A stretch of DNA of 64,000 bases from Phycisphaerales bacterium (GTDB taxonomy: Bacteria; Planctomycetota; Phycisphaerae; Phycisphaerales; SM1A02): positions 1 to 64,000 of the forward strand of contig SIAM01000003.1 of the NCBI GenBank assembly GCA_009691785.1, given 5' to 3'. The notes beneath the pieces were generated by a model that saw only the letters and a list, made by a program, of their open reading frames with translations, was not told the DNA's origin and made no database searches. Position numbers and translations under genes: made by a program. Position 1 is the first letter of the stretch, and each line of letters begins with the position of its first letter. Below, piece by piece: positions 24,949-34,102 of this stretch.

Positions 24949-26064
24949 TCAGCGTAGGGTTAAAAGATATGCGGTGACGGCGTCAAGTTCCTGCGGATCA
25001 AGTTGCAAACTTGGCATGTTGCAACCCGGCTTCAAGGCTTGCGGATTGTCAATCCACGCCTTCAATGTTGTTGGATCAAGCGGCGTCACACCAGAGGCAA
25101 TGGTCTGGCGGCTCATGAGATGCGTGAGATCTGGCGCAAATTGCCCATCCGAAACACCTTTCACCGTGTGGCAATTGGAGCAGGCATATTCCTGAAAGAT
25201 GTCGCGACCCATGGCAACGGATGCGTCGTTGACCGCCGGCGCGATTTGCGTTTGCAACCACGCGTCAAACTCCGCGGGCTTGCTGGCCACAACGCGCAAC
25301 AACATGCCGGCGTGTTGGTTGCCGCAATATTCCGCGCACTGACCCAAATACAAACCTTCGCTCTCGGCGTTGAACCATGTGTAATTGGTGTGATTGGGAA
25401 TCACATCCATTTTTCCAGCCAGCGCCGGCACCCACCACGAATGAATCACATCCGCGCTTTCAAGGCGCAGCCACACAGGTCGATTGATGGGCACATGCAA
25501 CTCGTTGGCCACAATCACTTCGCCGCCAAGAAAGCTGTCGTCTAGATAGCGAAATTCCCACCACCATTGATGGCCAATCACCACAACATTCAGCGCGCCT
25601 TCTGGAGCCTTGGTGAGTTCAATGGATCGAATGGTTCGCACCGTGGTCAGGGTCAACACAAACACAATCAACAGCGGAATAATGGTCCAGGCAATTTCCA
25701 CTGGATTGCTGCCGTACACCTGGCGTGGCTCATCCTTGGACTTGTCATTTTTTTTGCGGCGATACACAATCACGCCGTAAAAAATCATGCCCTCCACCAC
25801 AATGAACAAACCGGCGCAAATGCCCAAAACAAGCCATGAAAGATCATGAATCATGCGCGCGGGCGGTCCGTGCGGATCAAAGATGTTGGGCAGAATGGTT
25901 GGAACTGTTGGCGGCGCAGTGCTTGACGCGGCGGCGGCCGTGCCTGGCGCGCAAATTTCCGCGGCGGCAAACGCACTGGCCGACGCGTCACAACTCAATG
26001 TAATTAAAAAACACAGCGCAAGAAATGCTCCCGCGCGAATTAAGTTCGTTTGCAAAGTCAACAC
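24949..26064 (-). CDS. coxB: Cytochrome c oxidase subunit II with fused cytochrome c (caa3 type)
   Basis: About 371 aa. Signal peptide or lipoprotein-like N-terminus (LIRAGAFLALCFLITLSC), two membrane helices (SWLVLGICAGLFIVVEGMIF and EIAWTIIPLLIVFVLTL), then the CuA cupredoxin domain with HQWWWEFRY, SADVIHSWWVP and the CuA ligands CAEYCGNQHAGM. A C-terminal cytochrome c domain has CSNCH and Met in PGCNMPS. There is no ATG at the right place. GTG at 26064 gives a good signal peptide; a TTG at 26100 is the upstream limit. It is the first gene of the respiratory operon. Confidence 0.93.
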   Translation of the reverse strand: MLTLQTNLIRAGAFLALCFLITLSCDASASAFAAAEICAPGTAAAASSTAPPTVPTILPNIFDPHGPPARMIHDLSWLVLGICAGLFIVVEGMIFYGVIVYRRKKNDKSKDEPRQVYGSNPVEIAWTIIPLLIVFVLTLTTVRTIRSIELTKAPEGALNVVVIGHQWWWEFRYLDDSFLGGEVIVANELHVPINRPVWLRLESADVIHSWWVPALAGKMDVIPNHTNYTWFNAESEGLYLGQCAEYCGNQHAGMLLRVVASKPAEFDAWLQTQIAPAVNDASVAMGRDIFQEYACSNCHTVKGVSDGQFAPDLTHLMSRQTIASGVTPLDPTTLKAWIDNPQALKPGCNMPSLQLDPQELDAVTAYLLTLR

Positions 26065-26194
26065 GGTCGAAGTGTATACATTTAATTTTGTCACGACCAA
26101 AATATTTCATGGCAAAAAAAATTCGCGTCTGCCTGCTCGTGTCGCGAAGCACAAAATAGAATTCACGCAATTCAAACACACGCCAGAAAGAAAA

Positions 26195-26280
26195 TGCCGG
26201 TGAAAGGAATCGAACCTTCACGCCCCGCGAGGGGCAATGGATTTTGAGTCCATCGCGTCTGCCAATTTCGCCACACCGGC
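26195..26280 (-). tRNA. tRNA-Leu (anticodon CAA)
   Basis: 86 nt. On the minus strand the acceptor stem GCCGGTG pairs with CACCGGC (discriminator A; CCA is not encoded). The anticodon stem-loop reads GGA-CTCAAAA-TCC, giving CAA for UUG codons. A long variable arm (GCCCCTCGCGGGGC) and TTCGATTCC T-loop confirm a class II leucine tRNA. It lies 62 bases downstream of guaB and about 130 bases upstream of coxB on the same strand. Confidence 0.96.
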
Positions 26281-26342
26281 GGCATTTTCACAAATTAAAA
26301 CATCAAGTGAGTCAAGCAAGATAGCGAATCAAGCGGCGCAGT

Positions 26343-27836
26343 CTAGTCAAGTCCGCCAAATGATCCAGCGGAATAATTGGCCGAGTAGTTGGGACTTTCC
26401 TTGGTGATTTGAATGGAGTGCGGATGGCTCTCCATTAAACTTGCCGTTGAAATTTTCACAAACCGCGCTTCTTTGCGCAGCTCCGCCAGCGTTTGGCAAC
26501 CGCAGTAACCCATGGCCGCGCGCACGCCGCCAACAATTTGATAGGTGAAATCCGCCAGTGATCCGCGGTACGGAACGCGCCCCTCAACGCCTTCGGGCAC
26601 AAACTTGCGGCTGTCGGAAATGGAACCCTGGCCATAGCGGTCGGCGCTGCCATCAATCATGGCGCCTTCGCTACCCATGCCGCGGTAACTCTTGAAGCGC
26701 CGCCCTCTATATAAGACAAGTTCGCCGGGGCTTTCATCAAGGCCAGCAAAGAGTCCACCAAGCATCACGGCCGATGCGCCCGCGGCGATGGCCTTGGCCA
26801 CATCGCCTGATTGACGAATGCCGCCGTCGGCGATCACCGGAACACCGCCGGCGCCACTCACGCTTTGCATGATGGCGCTGATTTGCGGAACGCCCACGCC
26901 AGTGACAATGCGCGTGGTGCAAATGGAGCCCGGACCAATTCCAACTTTAATCGCGTCGCACCCCGCGTCGGCAAGCGCCTTGGCGCCATCGCTTGTTCCA
27001 ACATTTCCAGCCACCACTTCAATCTTGAAACGCTTCTTCAATTCCTTCACGGTGTCAATGACATTTTTGCTGTGGCCGTGCGCCGTGTCCACCACGATCA
27101 AATCAACATCGGCCGCAATCAACGCCTCAACGCGCTCAAATTGGCCCACACCAATCGACGCACCCACGCGCAAACGCCCGCGCGAATCGCGGCATGCGGC
27201 GGCGTGCTTGGAGAAATTTTCCAAGTCGCGCATGGTGATCAAACCAGCAAGGCAACCCTTGGCGTCCACCAATAAAATTTTCTCCACGCGCCGCTGCACC
27301 ATCAAGCGCTCGGCCTCTTTGGCCTGAATATCTGGCGGCGCCGTCACCAAATTGCCGCGGGTCATGACTTCGCCAATGGTGTGTCCATTGGGCGAGTCCA
27401 AAAATTTCATGTCGCGGCGCGTAAGAATTCCAACAACTTTGCCACGGCGCTCGCCGCCTTCGGTCACGGGAAATCCGCTCACGCCCTGCTCGCTCATCAA
27501 CAACTTGGCCTTGGCCAAAGAATCATTCGGGGACAACACAACCGGATCAGAAATCACGCCGTTCTCGCTGCGCTTCACCTTTGCCACTTCGCGCGCTTGC
27601 AACTGCGGAGTCATGTTGCGATGGATGACACCAAGGCCGCCCTCTTGCGCCAACGCAATGGCAAGCGCGGACTCGGTCACGGTGTCCATGGGCGCGGACA
27701 AAATGGGCACTCGAAGTTCAATATTGTTGGTGAGCCGCGTGCGTGTGTCCACTAAATTTGGCGTGACCTCGCTGTAGCGCGGCACAAGAAGCACATCGTC
27801 GAAAGTAAGGCCTTCGAAAGAAATGCGGTCTGTCAT
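26343..27836 (-). CDS. guaB: Inosine-5'-monophosphate dehydrogenase
   Basis: Oxidises IMP to XMP with NAD, the rate-limiting step to GMP. 497 aa from the ATG at 27836 ([19 protein letters not shown]); an upstream in-frame ATG adds a basic tail with no homology. Two CBS domains lie at about 95-210. The catalytic loop [18 protein letters not shown] holds the active Cys, with [18 protein letters not shown] and the flap GMGSEGAM following. Nothing is missing. Divergent from the PilT-like gene by 123 bases. Confidence 0.96.
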   Translation of the reverse strand: MTDRISFEGLTFDDVLLVPRYSEVTPNLVDTRTRLTNNIELRVPILSAPMDTVTESALAIALAQEGGLGVIHRNMTPQLQAREVAKVKRSENGVISDPVVLSPNDSLAKAKLLMSEQGVSGFPVTEGGERRGKVVGILTRRDMKFLDSPNGHTIGEVMTRGNLVTAPPDIQAKEAERLMVQRRVEKILLVDAKGCLAGLITMRDLENFSKHAAACRDSRGRLRVGASIGVGQFERVEALIAADVDLIVVDTAHGHSKNVIDTVKELKKRFKIEVVAGNVGTSDGAKALADAGCDAIKVGIGPGSICTTRIVTGVGVPQISAIMQSVSGAGGVPVIADGGIRQSGDVAKAIAAGASAVMLGGLFAGLDESPGELVLYRGRRFKSYRGMGSEGAMIDGSADRYGQGSISDSRKFVPEGVEGRVPYRGSLADFTYQIVGGVRAAMGYCGCQTLAELRKEARFVKISTASLMESHPHSIQITKESPNYSANYSAGSFGGLD

Positions 27837-27959
27837 TTGTAGACCTTCCCGCCGACGGCGTCGCTTGTCAATAGGCATCGCGCAATTTTTATCATTCGTG
27901 CCACTGGCACGCTTTCACTTGTTACTCTTATCTTCCTACACCCCTCATTGGAGATTCTC

Positions 27960-29105
27960 ATGTCCGCTCCCGCATCCACTGGCGATCCAAGTTCAAATCC
28001 TGTTCACCACGACGCAGGCACAAGCCCTGGCGAGGGCAAAAAGATCTGGGATAGCTGGCTGAAGGCCATCATTGCCATCAATGGAAGCGATTTGATTATT
28101 AAGAGCGGCATGGCGCCGCGCATTCGCCACAAGGGACAGTTGCAACCGCTGAAGTGTCCCGCGGTGAAGCCGGAGGATTTATTTCAGATGGCAAAAGATG
28201 TGCTGGACAAATCCCAGTACGACCTGTTCTGCCGTAAGGGTCAAATTGATTTTGCGTATGGTTACGATCCAAAGAACCGCTTCCGCGTGAACTTGTTCAT
28301 GGCGCGCGGCACGCCCAGTGTGGCTGCTCGATTGATCTCCAGCAATATTCGCCGCTTTGAAGATTTGTATTTGCCCCCAATCCTGGGTGAAATTTCCATG
28401 CTCGCCCAAGGAATGATTTTGCTTTCGGGCGTCACGGGCAGCGGCAAGAGCACCACTATTGCCGCCATGATTCAATTTGTGAATGAGCGCAAGAAAGTGC
28501 ACATTGTCACGCTGGAAGATCCGATTGAATATGTCTTCACCGACGACAAGGCCATGATCAACCAGCGCGAGGTTGGAATTGATTGCGCCACATTCAACGA
28601 GGCGCTGCGCGCGCTGGTGCGCGAGAATCCAGACGTGGTTCTGGTTGGCGAAATGCGCGATCACGAAACATTTGAGGCCGCCATTCGCGCCGCTGAAACC
28701 GGCCACTTGGTGTTTGGAACCATCCACGCCTCCAGCGCGTGGCAGACCTTTGGCCGTATTTATGATTTGTTCCCGCAATCAGAGCGCGATCAAATTTGCA
28801 AGCTTTTAGCCTTCAATTTGCGCGCAATTATTTATCAAAAGTTGCTGCCCACCCTGCACGAGAACATCGCGCGCTTGCCGGCGCTGGAAATTTTAATCAA
28901 CACCCCCGTCGTGCAAAAATATATTTTGGAGCGCCGCGAAGGCGAGTTGCTTGACATCATGCGCCAAAGCGCCTCCGAAGGAATGATGGACTTCACATCA
29001 AGCCTGGTGAAATTGGTCGAAGGTGAATGGGTGCACACCAATGTCGCGTTGCAATCCACGCCAAAACCAGAGGAACTTAAAATGCGCTTGAAGGGCATTT
29101 CTTAA
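27960..29105 (+). CDS. PilT/PilU-like type IV pilus retraction ATPase
   Basis: 381 aa, soluble hexameric ATPase of the GspE/PilT family. Walker A GVTGSGKST (157-165), Asp box VTLEDPIEYVF, Walker B region DVVLVGEMRDHETFEAA and the His box HLVFGTIHASSAWQT are intact. The N-terminal 25 residues are a non-conserved linker. The start at 27960 is supported by GGAG six bases upstream. The next gene encodes a degenerate membrane-anchored relative, six bases after its stop, so the pair probably works together. No pilin, PilM-Q or prepilin peptidase gene is in the window, so its role could be pilus retraction or another motor function. Confidence 0.9.
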   Translation: MSAPASTGDPSSNPVHHDAGTSPGEGKKIWDSWLKAIIAINGSDLIIKSGMAPRIRHKGQLQPLKCPAVKPEDLFQMAKDVLDKSQYDLFCRKGQIDFAYGYDPKNRFRVNLFMARGTPSVAARLISSNIRRFEDLYLPPILGEISMLAQGMILLSGVTGSGKSTTIAAMIQFVNERKKVHIVTLEDPIEYVFTDDKAMINQREVGIDCATFNEALRALVRENPDVVLVGEMRDHETFEAAIRAAETGHLVFGTIHASSAWQTFGRIYDLFPQSERDQICKLLAFNLRAIIYQKLLPTLHENIARLPALEILINTPVVQKYILERREGELLDIMRQSASEGMMDFTSSLVKLVEGEWVHTNVALQSTPKPEELKMRLKGIS

Positions 29106-29111
29106 ATCGCA

Positions 29112-30917
29112 ATGAATCAAATGATATTTCTCCTTGCGCAAAATGTCTCCAGCGAATTTCTGCTTGACCCCATCAAGCCACTGTTTCTGTTTGTGACAAC
29201 CTTGATCGCCAGCGCGCTTGTTTCCAAACTTGTTTCAGATATCCACCAATGCGGCTTGCCTTCTTTCAAGTGGCATGGAATTTTAATGAGCGGTCTTGTG
29301 GCCGGGCTTTTTGCGGGGCTCTTTATTCCAATTTTTTGGATCAGTTGGCCAGCGCAAATCCTTGTCACCGTGAGTCCAATTCTTTTGTATTGGAAAGCCC
29401 GCAACGCGGTTGTATCTGACAAACAAAAATTTTTCATTGGCGGCGACAAGGTTCGAGCCTTCTTCAAGAAACGTGGAAAGTCCAAGGGGCGAGCTGGAGG
29501 AACTCTTTCGTTTAAAGACTTGAATAAAAAAGATAGATTGAATCCTGGAAAAGACGATCCACTTCTGCCGGCATTTCATGCCGCTGACAAATTGCTTAGC
29601 GAGGCGTTGCTGCAACGAGCTTCCCGCATTGATCTGCTTGTGAAATCAGATGGCGTCACCACCACGATCACGGTGGATGGAATTCGAATCAAAGTGGAAA
29701 GTTCCACAGTTGAGATCACAATGGCAATGATTGATTTTCTAAAGGATCTGTGCGGACTGGATGTGAAGGAGCGCCGCAAGCGTCAGAGTGGATCATGCTG
29801 GGCCGTCAATGATGAAACTCTTATTCCACTTGCTTTCTCAATCGCGGGCTCATCCGCTGGCCAACAAATGCGCCTTGATTTCGACCTAGCGAAAAGACTA
29901 TCGCGAACTATTGGTCAAATTGGATTTTTGCCCTCGCAAGAGAAGGTGCTGAAGGAACTCGCAGATCCAATGTCACGCGGCGGCGTTGTTCTTGTCAGCG
30001 CGGCGCCCGGCCAAGGCTTAACCTCCACATGTTTGGCGTTGCTGACGGGGCATGACGCGTTCACGGCCGCGGTCAAGACATTGGAAAAAAAACTGGTTCA
30101 CCGACTTGATGGAGTCGATCATCAAGCTTGGACATCGAGCCAGGGCGGCGTTGACTATCCAACCCAATTACAATCCATCATTCGCCGCAGTCCTGATGTT
30201 GTCTATGTCGAGGATATTTCCGAAGTAGGCGTGGGCAAACTGGTCGCTGCGCCAAACAATATTGACCAGCGTTTTTATATCGCCATGCCATTGGATGGCG
30301 TGGCCGCAACCATCACCGAATGGTTCAAAGCCGTGGGCAATGTCCCACTCGCTGCGGCACCTTTGCGATTGGTGATTACCCAAAAATTATGCCGCAAACT
30401 ATGCACCGCCTGTCGTGTGGGATACCAACCATCACCTGAGCAAGCTAAAAAACTTGGCATTGCCGCGGGCAAACAAGTGGAATTATTCAAATCCAGCGGA
30501 AAAGTTCAGGTGGGCAATAAAGTGATCGACTGTCCATTGTGCAATGGAACGGGTTATGTGGGCCAAATCATTGTCAGCGAAATATTTATCATAGATGAAG
30601 AGGCGCGTGGTTTCTTAGCCAAAGGCGATCTCAAGAGCGCCTACAACTCGTCGCGCATGAAACACAAATTGCCTGGAATTCAAGAGTCTGCATTGTTGCG
30701 CGTACGCGATGGAACAACCAGCTTGGAAGAAGCAATTCGAATTCTCACGCCAGCAAACAAGCCCACGGCCGCCGCCGAGCCTGGATCAAAACCAACAACT
30801 CAAGCTCCTGCAACTCCTACAACCACCAAGCCTGCCGCCGCGCCTGGAGCAAAACCAGCAGCAAATCCAGCAGCAAAATCGGCAGTGCCTATCAACAAGC
30901 CCAAGGCCTCACCATGA
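29112..30917 (+). CDS. Membrane-anchored PilB/GspE-like protein lacking the Walker A lysine
   Basis: 601 aa. The N-terminus has two or three membrane helices (PLFLFVTTLIASALVSKLV, ILMSGLVAGLFAGLFIPIFW, and ILVTVSPILLYW), unlike normal PilB/GspE. Residues 155-500 follow the GspE fold, but the Walker A position reads APGQGLTST (298-306): Thr304 replaces the essential Lys. The Walker B-like DVVYVEDISEV remains, as does the zinc tetracysteine set (CRKLCTAC near 430 and CPLCNGTGY near 477). The tail is Pro/Ala/Lys-rich. It is probably not an active ATPase but could bind the neighbouring PilT-like motor. The stop overlaps the start of the CvpA-like gene. Confidence 0.8.
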   Translation: MNQMIFLLAQNVSSEFLLDPIKPLFLFVTTLIASALVSKLVSDIHQCGLPSFKWHGILMSGLVAGLFAGLFIPIFWISWPAQILVTVSPILLYWKARNAVVSDKQKFFIGGDKVRAFFKKRGKSKGRAGGTLSFKDLNKKDRLNPGKDDPLLPAFHAADKLLSEALLQRASRIDLLVKSDGVTTTITVDGIRIKVESSTVEITMAMIDFLKDLCGLDVKERRKRQSGSCWAVNDETLIPLAFSIAGSSAGQQMRLDFDLAKRLSRTIGQIGFLPSQEKVLKELADPMSRGGVVLVSAAPGQGLTSTCLALLTGHDAFTAAVKTLEKKLVHRLDGVDHQAWTSSQGGVDYPTQLQSIIRRSPDVVYVEDISEVGVGKLVAAPNNIDQRFYIAMPLDGVAATITEWFKAVGNVPLAAAPLRLVITQKLCRKLCTACRVGYQPSPEQAKKLGIAAGKQVELFKSSGKVQVGNKVIDCPLCNGTGYVGQIIVSEIFIIDEEARGFLAKGDLKSAYNSSRMKHKLPGIQESALLRVRDGTTSLEEAIRILTPANKPTAAAEPGSKPTTQAPATPTTTKPAAAPGAKPAANPAAKSAVPINKPKASP

Positions 30918-32587
30918 TGCTTTCAGTTCTTGTTTCATTGCTTGTCCTACTCATCGCATATTGGTGGGCCAACCAAGGATTGTTTGACGCCTTCATTCAC
31001 TTAACTTGCGTGGTGATCGCTGGCGTGCTGGCATTCTCCTTGTGGGAACCCGTCACTGTTGGATTTCTTCTGACAGGCGGTGGCTTTGATGGATATGCGT
31101 GGGGATTGTGCCTTGGATTTTTGTTTCTTGGATTCTTGTTTCTGTTGAGATTCCTTATAGATTTGTCCACTCCCAAGCGGCCAACACTTCCGCCTTTGGT
31201 GAATTTGACCGCAGGCGCGCTGCTTGGATTGCTCAGTGGAATTCTTACCATGGGAATTATGTTGATCGCAGTTGGACACCTCTCCACCTCGCGGGAACTT
31301 TTGGGATACACAGGGTGGACCCGCTCAGCCGAGTCCAGTGGAAAGCCAATGCAAACAGCTCCAGGTTCTCCTTGCTCACTTCTAACGGAGTTCACACAAG
31401 GCTTCTTCAACTTGCTTTCAGACGGGAGTTGCTCTCCATTTATGAGCAACGCAACTTTGGCCTCTTACCGACCTGGGATTGCGCAAGACGGAGGAAGTTT
31501 GTTTCGAGACTCGCTTCGCGAAGGCCGAGGAAACTCTACGCTCGCGCCTGGAACATTCACTATTGATGGTTTTTATTACGACCCAAAGTACCCCATTCGA
31601 AGTGGTTCCATGGGCGCATACGCCGTGCTCTTCTCATTTAAGCCAACATCATTTGACGCTGCAGGTTCCTTCAGTTTGTCATCTTCACAAGTACGATTAA
31701 TCGCTCCCGACAATGGCGGCGCGATTTCAGAATTCCCCATTGAATTTAGCCAAGAAAAAAATACCGAATCCGGTCGCTCTATGATTCGTTACGAATTCAA
31801 ATCCGAAACCGCATTTGCCACGCTTGAAACGCCCACGGAAGGCAAAATCTGCCTGGTCTTCGCATCTCTGCCATTTCAGAAATCGCCCCCAAAGATGATC
31901 ATTTTGAAAGGTCTTCGAATCACTTTGCCAGAGCTCAATGCTAATCCACTGGCCTTGGGGGTCGCAGTTGAAAATGCGGGAGAAAAAATTGCAATTCCAG
32001 CCGATGAATCGGCGCCGGTCATACCAGCACAGGAACTTGTCCTTGATCGCTCTCTCAGCGGAATCATGTTGAATAAAAATGGATTGCCTGGAACATTGCA
32101 AGAAGAATCTGGATCAATCTTTACAGGCGCCGCGAAGCACATTAAAAAGAATCCAATTGCAAAAAGCGATGTGCGTGAAATTGCCCAATCCTCCTCCGAG
32201 AAAATTGCGAAACTAAAAATTTCACGGGATTCCACTGCTGATTTGTACAACATGGATAAGACCCGCAAAATCGCTGAAAAAGTTGGTAAATCGGGCATTC
32301 CAATGTTGGTGGACACCAACGGAAATCTTTACGAGCCATTTGGATATATCTGGGTCAACACCAACACAGACGAATGGGAAATCTTCTTGGAAAGCCCGTC
32401 GGACGGCTTCACCGTGAAACAATTCCAACGCGGCGAAAACGCTGGATTTATCGATGTGCTTTACCGACTTCCAATTGGCATAAAGATCACCATGGTGATC
32501 TTGCGAGATCCGTCCGCGTCACTGAGCAAGGCCAAGGTGCTTGGAACTGCCGAATTAAATGTTGAAGGCAAAGCAGTTGTGAATTAA
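30914..32587 (+). CDS. CvpA-like membrane protein with large C-terminal domain
   Basis: 557 aa. The first 130 residues hold about four membrane helices arranged as in CvpA (colicin V production) proteins: LVSLLVLLIAYWWANQGLFD, LTCVVIAGVLAF, GLCLGFLFLGFLFLLRFL, and LTAGALLGLLSGILTMGIML. The rest is an exported-type region of about 400 residues that I do not recognise, with strand-rich segments and a predicted helical hinge (DKTRKIAEKVGKSGIPMLV). The ATG overlaps the preceding stop (ATGA), so it is coupled to the pseudo-PilB gene. Function is unknown; a membrane scaffold for the pair is a guess. Confidence 0.7.
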   Translation: MMLSVLVSLLVLLIAYWWANQGLFDAFIHLTCVVIAGVLAFSLWEPVTVGFLLTGGGFDGYAWGLCLGFLFLGFLFLLRFLIDLSTPKRPTLPPLVNLTAGALLGLLSGILTMGIMLIAVGHLSTSRELLGYTGWTRSAESSGKPMQTAPGSPCSLLTEFTQGFFNLLSDGSCSPFMSNATLASYRPGIAQDGGSLFRDSLREGRGNSTLAPGTFTIDGFYYDPKYPIRSGSMGAYAVLFSFKPTSFDAAGSFSLSSSQVRLIAPDNGGAISEFPIEFSQEKNTESGRSMIRYEFKSETAFATLETPTEGKICLVFASLPFQKSPPKMIILKGLRITLPELNANPLALGVAVENAGEKIAIPADESAPVIPAQELVLDRSLSGIMLNKNGLPGTLQEESGSIFTGAAKHIKKNPIAKSDVREIAQSSSEKIAKLKISRDSTADLYNMDKTRKIAEKVGKSGIPMLVDTNGNLYEPFGYIWVNTNTDEWEIFLESPSDGFTVKQFQRGENAGFIDVLYRLPIGIKITMVILRDPSASLSKAKVLGTAELNVEGKAVVN

Positions 32588-32610
32588 ATTTTGGACTTTT
32601 CAGTTCAGCG

Positions 32611-32631
32611 ATCATTCAATGGGTGAATGAT
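32611..32631. terminator. Inverted repeat between convergent genes
   Basis: ATCATTCA (32611-32618) pairs perfectly with TGAATGAT (32624-32631) around the loop ATGGG. It lies between the CvpA-like gene stop and the accC stop, where a shared transcript end is expected. No T-run follows on either strand, so termination is only suggested. Confidence 0.4.
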
Positions 32632-32641
32632 GCGCGAGGAA

Positions 32642-34009
32642 CTACGCATTCAAACTTGAAGTGTCTTTGCTCTTCAACCAACGCTCGACCCAGTGAATGT
32701 CGATGTCCGCGTTCTGAAATTCCGTGTTGTCCATGATGCGCTTGTGCAACGCGATGGTTGTGCGCAGTGGACCAATCTTAAATTCATTCAGCGCTTGGCG
32801 CATGCGCGCAATGGCGGCGGCGCGCGTGGGACCATGGACGATCAGCTTACCGATCATGGAATCGTAGTTGGGTGGAATGCGGTAACCGGCGCGGGCATGG
32901 CTATCAAGGCGCACGCCTGGACCGCCGGGCGCGACGAAAGTTTCAATAAGCCCCGCTTGCGGCATGAAATTTTTATCTGGGTCCTCCGCGTTAATGCGTA
33001 CTTCAATAGCGTGGCCATTGACTTTGATGTCTTGCTGCTGCATGGGCAGCGGCTCGCCGGCGGCAACGCGGATTTGCGTTTGCACAATGTCCACGCCTGT
33101 GATCATTTCGGTAACGGGGTGCTCCACTTGCACGCGCGTGTTGACTTCGAGCATATAGAAGTCCTGCTTCTTGTCCATGAGAAATTCAACCGTGGCCACG
33201 CCGCAATAGTTGGCTCTGCGGATAAGCGCGGCTGCGCTTTCGCACACCTTCATGCGCTTGGCTGGATCCACGCCAGGGCTTGGTGCCTCTTCAACTAATT
33301 TCTGATGGCGACGCTGGCTGGAGCAATCGCGCTCGAACAAATGCACGGCGTTGCCATGATTGTCGCCAATGGTTTGCACTTCAAAGTGGCGCGCGTTCTC
33401 AAGATATTTTTCCACATAAACGGTTCCGTTTCCAAAGGCGGCCAGCGCTTCTTGGCGCGCCTTCTCCACATTCTCACGCAGCTCCGCCTCGCTGCGGGCC
33501 ACGCGCATTCCGCGGCCTCCACCTCCGGCGCTGGCCTTGATGATGACTGGGTAGCCAATCTCGTTAGCCACTTTCGCGGCTTCATCGATATCTTCAATTC
33601 CGCCTTCCGTTCCCGGGAAAACAGGCGTTCCTGATTGGCGCGCCAAACGCTTGCAATTCACTTTGTCGCCCAGCAAATTCATGGCTTCCGGACTTGGTCC
33701 AATGAAAGCGATATTGCAATCGCGGCAAACTTCCGCGAAGGACGCGTTCTCCGAAAGAAATCCGTAGCCCGGATGAATGGCGTCGGCGCCCGTTACTTCC
33801 GCAGCCGCAATCAAGCGCTCAATGCGCAAGTAACTTTCCTTGCTGGCGGCGGGACCAATGCACACGGCCTCATCGGCCTGCTCAATCCATGGTCCGTCGC
33901 GGTCCGCAACGCTGTACACGCACACTGGACTCACGCCCAACTCGCGGCAGGCGCGAATCACTCGCAGCGCAATCTCTCCTCTATTGGCAATCAAAATTCT
34001 TTTGAACAT
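32642..34009 (-). CDS. accC: Acetyl-CoA carboxylase, biotin carboxylase subunit
   Basis: Carboxylates biotin on AccB with ATP and bicarbonate for fatty-acid synthesis. 455 aa. ATP-grasp enzyme with FKRILIANRGEIALRVIRA, HPGYGFLSENASFA, the Gly-rich loop KASAGGGGRGMRVA, RDCSSQRRHQKLVEEAPSP, and EVNTRVQVEHPVTEMITG with metal-binding Glu and Asn. C-terminal VRINAEDPDKNFMPQAG is typical. It is 93 bases downstream of accB on the same strand; accA/accD are not in the window. Confidence 0.96.
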   Translation of the reverse strand: MFKRILIANRGEIALRVIRACRELGVSPVCVYSVADRDGPWIEQADEAVCIGPAASKESYLRIERLIAAAEVTGADAIHPGYGFLSENASFAEVCRDCNIAFIGPSPEAMNLLGDKVNCKRLARQSGTPVFPGTEGGIEDIDEAAKVANEIGYPVIIKASAGGGGRGMRVARSEAELRENVEKARQEALAAFGNGTVYVEKYLENARHFEVQTIGDNHGNAVHLFERDCSSQRRHQKLVEEAPSPGVDPAKRMKVCESAAALIRRANYCGVATVEFLMDKKQDFYMLEVNTRVQVEHPVTEMITGVDIVQTQIRVAAGEPLPMQQQDIKVNGHAIEVRINAEDPDKNFMPQAGLIETFVAPGGPGVRLDSHARAGYRIPPNYDSMIGKLIVHGPTRAAAIARMRQALNEFKIGPLRTTIALHKRIMDNTEFQNADIDIHWVERWLKSKDTSSLNA

Positions 34010-34102
34010 GGTGGATGAATGATGGTGTGTGAAATTGCGAAATTAAAATTATGTTGAGTGAGAATGAATGAAGGCGCACGCACATCCGTTGCGTTACAAA
34101 CT

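Noticed and set aside
29112-30917. Annotation as a normal PilB/GspE assembly ATPase
   Set aside because: Walker A lysine is missing and the N-terminus is membrane-embedded, so a functional ATPase call is not supported.
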